Below the pieces are notes generated by a model. That model saw nothing but the letters and a program-made list of their open reading frames with translations. It was not told where the DNA came from and searched no databases. This document shows, one piece after another, positions 62,282-64,000 of a DNA stretch of 64,000 nucleotides (position 1 is the first letter of the stretch; the number at the start of each line of letters is the position of its first letter). The DNA is from Nyssa sinensis (lineage: Eukaryota; Streptophyta; Magnoliopsida; Cornales; Nyssaceae), in assembly GCA_008638375.1 (NCBI GenBank), contig CM018052.1, forward strand, positions 25,947,071 through 26,011,070. Direction: 5' to 3'. The translations under genes and the position numbers were made by a program.

Positions 62282-62831
62282 CACAGTACACCAAACTATA
62301 TGTCTAAAGTTACAAACAAACAGAATAAATGCTCAGTCACACCGACCATCAAGAATCCTTACAAAACAAGTCCCTTTGTTCGGCAATCAAGCTCAGGTTT
62401 TGCTCTAAGTGATCAGAGTAATTGTTTCATACAAGTCTTTACGATTGGTAATTAGTGCTTTGATTGATTGATTGTTACACTAGCTATCTTTCTTAAAGGA
62501 AGCCCATGATTCAAAACCCCTCCAATATCAAGAGTTCGGCACAAGTTGCTTATTATTACACATTACTTCGGGGTTATCATATGTTAGTTCGGAAGACAAC
62601 CATGGTCGGTAAAAGTAACACTTTGGATCCCGAGCAGGTTTACTTATGTCAAAGTACAAAGTTTAAAAGCCGAAGCCCGTTTACACAAAACAAAACATTG
62701 ATACATTTTGAGCAGAACACAAAGATCGCCAACATTCAAAGAAAAGTGAAGACAAAGCTCTAAAAAGAAGATACTTTCATTAAGATGCAAACTCGGTTAC
62801 AAGAAGGTGAAACAGGACTACAAAAGTTTTC
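62282..62831. other. spacer between the hairpin array and the antisense ORF of the Tat element
   Basis: About 550 bp, with only low-quality short open frames (62273-62455 and 62506-62763). No domain is recognised. Confidence 0.5.
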
Positions 62832-63919
62832 CTAAACTAAAGGACTTGTAGATCCGTCGTCCTCATCACCATCTTCATCCTCATCATCATCGTCAATCCT
62901 AGACAGGTCGATATCCGGGAACTTGGCGAGAAGCTTGGACTTGAAGTTATCATAACCGAGCTGCGCAATCGTATCACCCATCTTCTCAAGCTCAGTCTTC
63001 AGCCTAGCCTCGGTCTCAACCTTGGCCTCTTCAACCTTCTGAGCTACGGAGGCCTAAAGGGCACTATTCTCCTTCTTCAGCTTGGTCAGGTCCTGAAGAA
63101 GGGAGTCCCATTCAGACCGAAGAGAATCCCTCTCAAGCTTAATGGAATCCCTCTTGGACTTCATAATCGAGAGGCAATTCCTCGTCTCCTTTAGCTCGTC
63201 CTCGGCCGAGGTGGCTTGAGATTGGGCCGTGCCGAGCTGTAGCCGAGCTTCATCCAGCTCTTCTTCCAGCCTCTCCAAGGCCTGCAGGTCCACTATGGCC
63301 TCCATCATGGCCGCCAAGTTATGCAAAGTCTGCAAAAATAGAGTAAGAGGCACATCAGTAAAGAAGAAAAGAAAGAAAACCCCAAGGAAGAAAGGTCGGT
63401 CGTTACCTTCAAATGGGCCCTCATAGCGCCGATCACTGTCTTCTTAGTACCTTTTCTGGTACTGCAGGAGGGGGAGTCCTTTCGAAGGGCCTCCGCCCAG
63501 AAATCTTCAATGGCCTGATGGACGGCCCTGTATCCATCAGGCATCTGCTCCAACCGAGCACACACTTTCGCCTTACCCCTCGGTTGAGATCTTTGAGCCG
63601 AGGAAGGTGCAGGCCTTGGTGCCACCGCACCCCTCTAGGGGGCAGAAGAGGGCTCCCTAATCACCACCCCCTTCTAGGGGACAGAAGAGGGCTCCCTGAT
63701 CACAACGCCCCTCAGAGGAGGCAAAGAAGAGGGAGAAACAGAAGAGGCGGCCCCCTTCCTAGGAGGCACAGAAGTGGACAGGTCGGTCGTCCTCGTCCTC
63801 TTCGAAGAAGACGCAGCAGGAGGAGGTTGGCTCGCCACCCTCTTTTTCTTTGCCGAACCCTATTTACCGGCAACAGATTTGAGGACTTCATCGACAACAT
63901 TCTTGTCCTTGGGAGGCAT
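62832..63919 (-). pseudogene. spliced antisense ORF (aORF) of the Tat element, four TAG stops
   Basis: Minus strand, join of 63919-63407 and 63329-62832, with a 77-bp GT-AG intron (63406-63330). It spans 336 codons from MPPKDKNVVDEVLK to DDGSTSPLV. The N-terminal half is Pro/Ser/Lys-rich with two VVIREPSS repeats. It then has a folded-looking segment ARLEQMPDGYRAVHQAIEDF, and after the intron a long coiled coil (LERLEEELDEARLQLGTAQS to LQDLTKLKKEN). It ends in an acidic tail of Asp/Glu. In-frame TAGs lie at 63862-63860, 63676-63674, 63637-63635 and 63056-63054. Antisense extra ORFs downstream of pol are known for plant Tat elements; their function is not established. Confidence 0.75.
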
Positions 63920-64000
63920 TGTGGAGCCCGAGTGAAGAATAGCTCAGTAGTCCCTGTTTGGAGTCTGAAGGAGCCTCTTGTATTGATCTTTTAGGGCAGG

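Larger units (their letters stand above)
55485..64000 (+). mobile_element. Ty3/Gypsy element of the Tat lineage, 5' LTR to antisense ORF; 3' LTR outside the window
   Basis: Order: LTR (55485-56192), PBS, gag, protease, reverse transcriptase, RNase H, second RNase H, integrase, hairpin array and a spliced antisense ORF. Two RNase H domains and an extra antisense ORF behind pol are traits of plant Tat elements. Stops and two frameshifts in gag-pol show it is not autonomous. The five bases before the LTR are GTATC; the partner lies beyond the window. It may have inserted into the minus-oriented element that begins at 49803. Confidence 0.9.

Overview
The window looks like a nuclear fragment of a eudicot plant genome. 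Host genes have GT-AG introns, AT-rich intergenic DNA and plant-specific products, and they sit among plant-type Copia, Gypsy/Tat and LINE elements. I cannot name the species. Only three host genes look intact: (1) a two-exon ARM-repeat protein of the U-box-like family without a U-box (6258-9428), (2) an intronless-CDS two-RRM protein of the UBP1-associated protein 2C type (18817-20118), and (3) a five-coding-exon gene resembling the ATG8-interacting ATI3 family, with a 5'UTR intron and a C-terminal WEII motif (35605-38186). A possible 3' end of a further gene lies at 2-67.

Layout. 1-6 kb is AT-rich DNA with a palindromic AT-repeat locus (2547-2736), a solo Gypsy LTR (3420-3946) and a foldback element (4377-4906). 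6-9.4 kb holds the ARM-repeat gene. 10.4-18.5 kb is a decayed Copia element with both LTRs; a smaller Gypsy-type element (12199-14454) is inserted in its pol region with a perfect 5-bp target duplication. 18.5-20.1 kb is the RRM gene, followed by about 12 kb of mostly non-coding DNA with a LINE scrap near 22.4 kb. 32.4-38.5 kb is the ATI3-like gene, with a 5'-truncated LINE in its 5'UTR intron flanked by perfect 16-bp target duplications. 38.9-43.6 kb is an old LTR split by a 3.0-kb solo LTR (40137-43135, TSD GTTCA). 45.2-46.8 kb holds a related uninterrupted LTR. 46.8-49.8 kb is AT-rich with a diverged 500-bp tandem duplication.

The accessory part is 49.8-64 kb. A minus-oriented Gypsy LTR with polypurine tract (49803-50355) and a hairpin repeat array (50491-51036) is followed, where gag-pol would be expected, by a block of broken host-gene fragments (about 51.9-55.4 kb). 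These are an intron-less copy of part of the ATI3-like gene, a piece resembling COP1-interacting-related proteins, a STRUBBELIG-RECEPTOR-FAMILY kinase piece and a UER1 (NRS/ER) piece. I read this as host transcripts captured by a retroelement. A plus-oriented Tat-lineage Gypsy element then starts at 55485 (LTR, PBS, gag, protease, RT, two RNase H domains, integrase, hairpin array) and carries a spliced antisense ORF (62832-63919). Its 3' LTR lies beyond the window. Most of its stops are TAG where CAG is the likely ancestor, as expected from decay under CHG methylation.

The most notable observations are the multi-gene captured block with its processed ATI3-like copy, the tandem stem-loop arrays shared by three Gypsy elements with stem-preserving substitutions, and the antisense spliced ORF of the Tat element.
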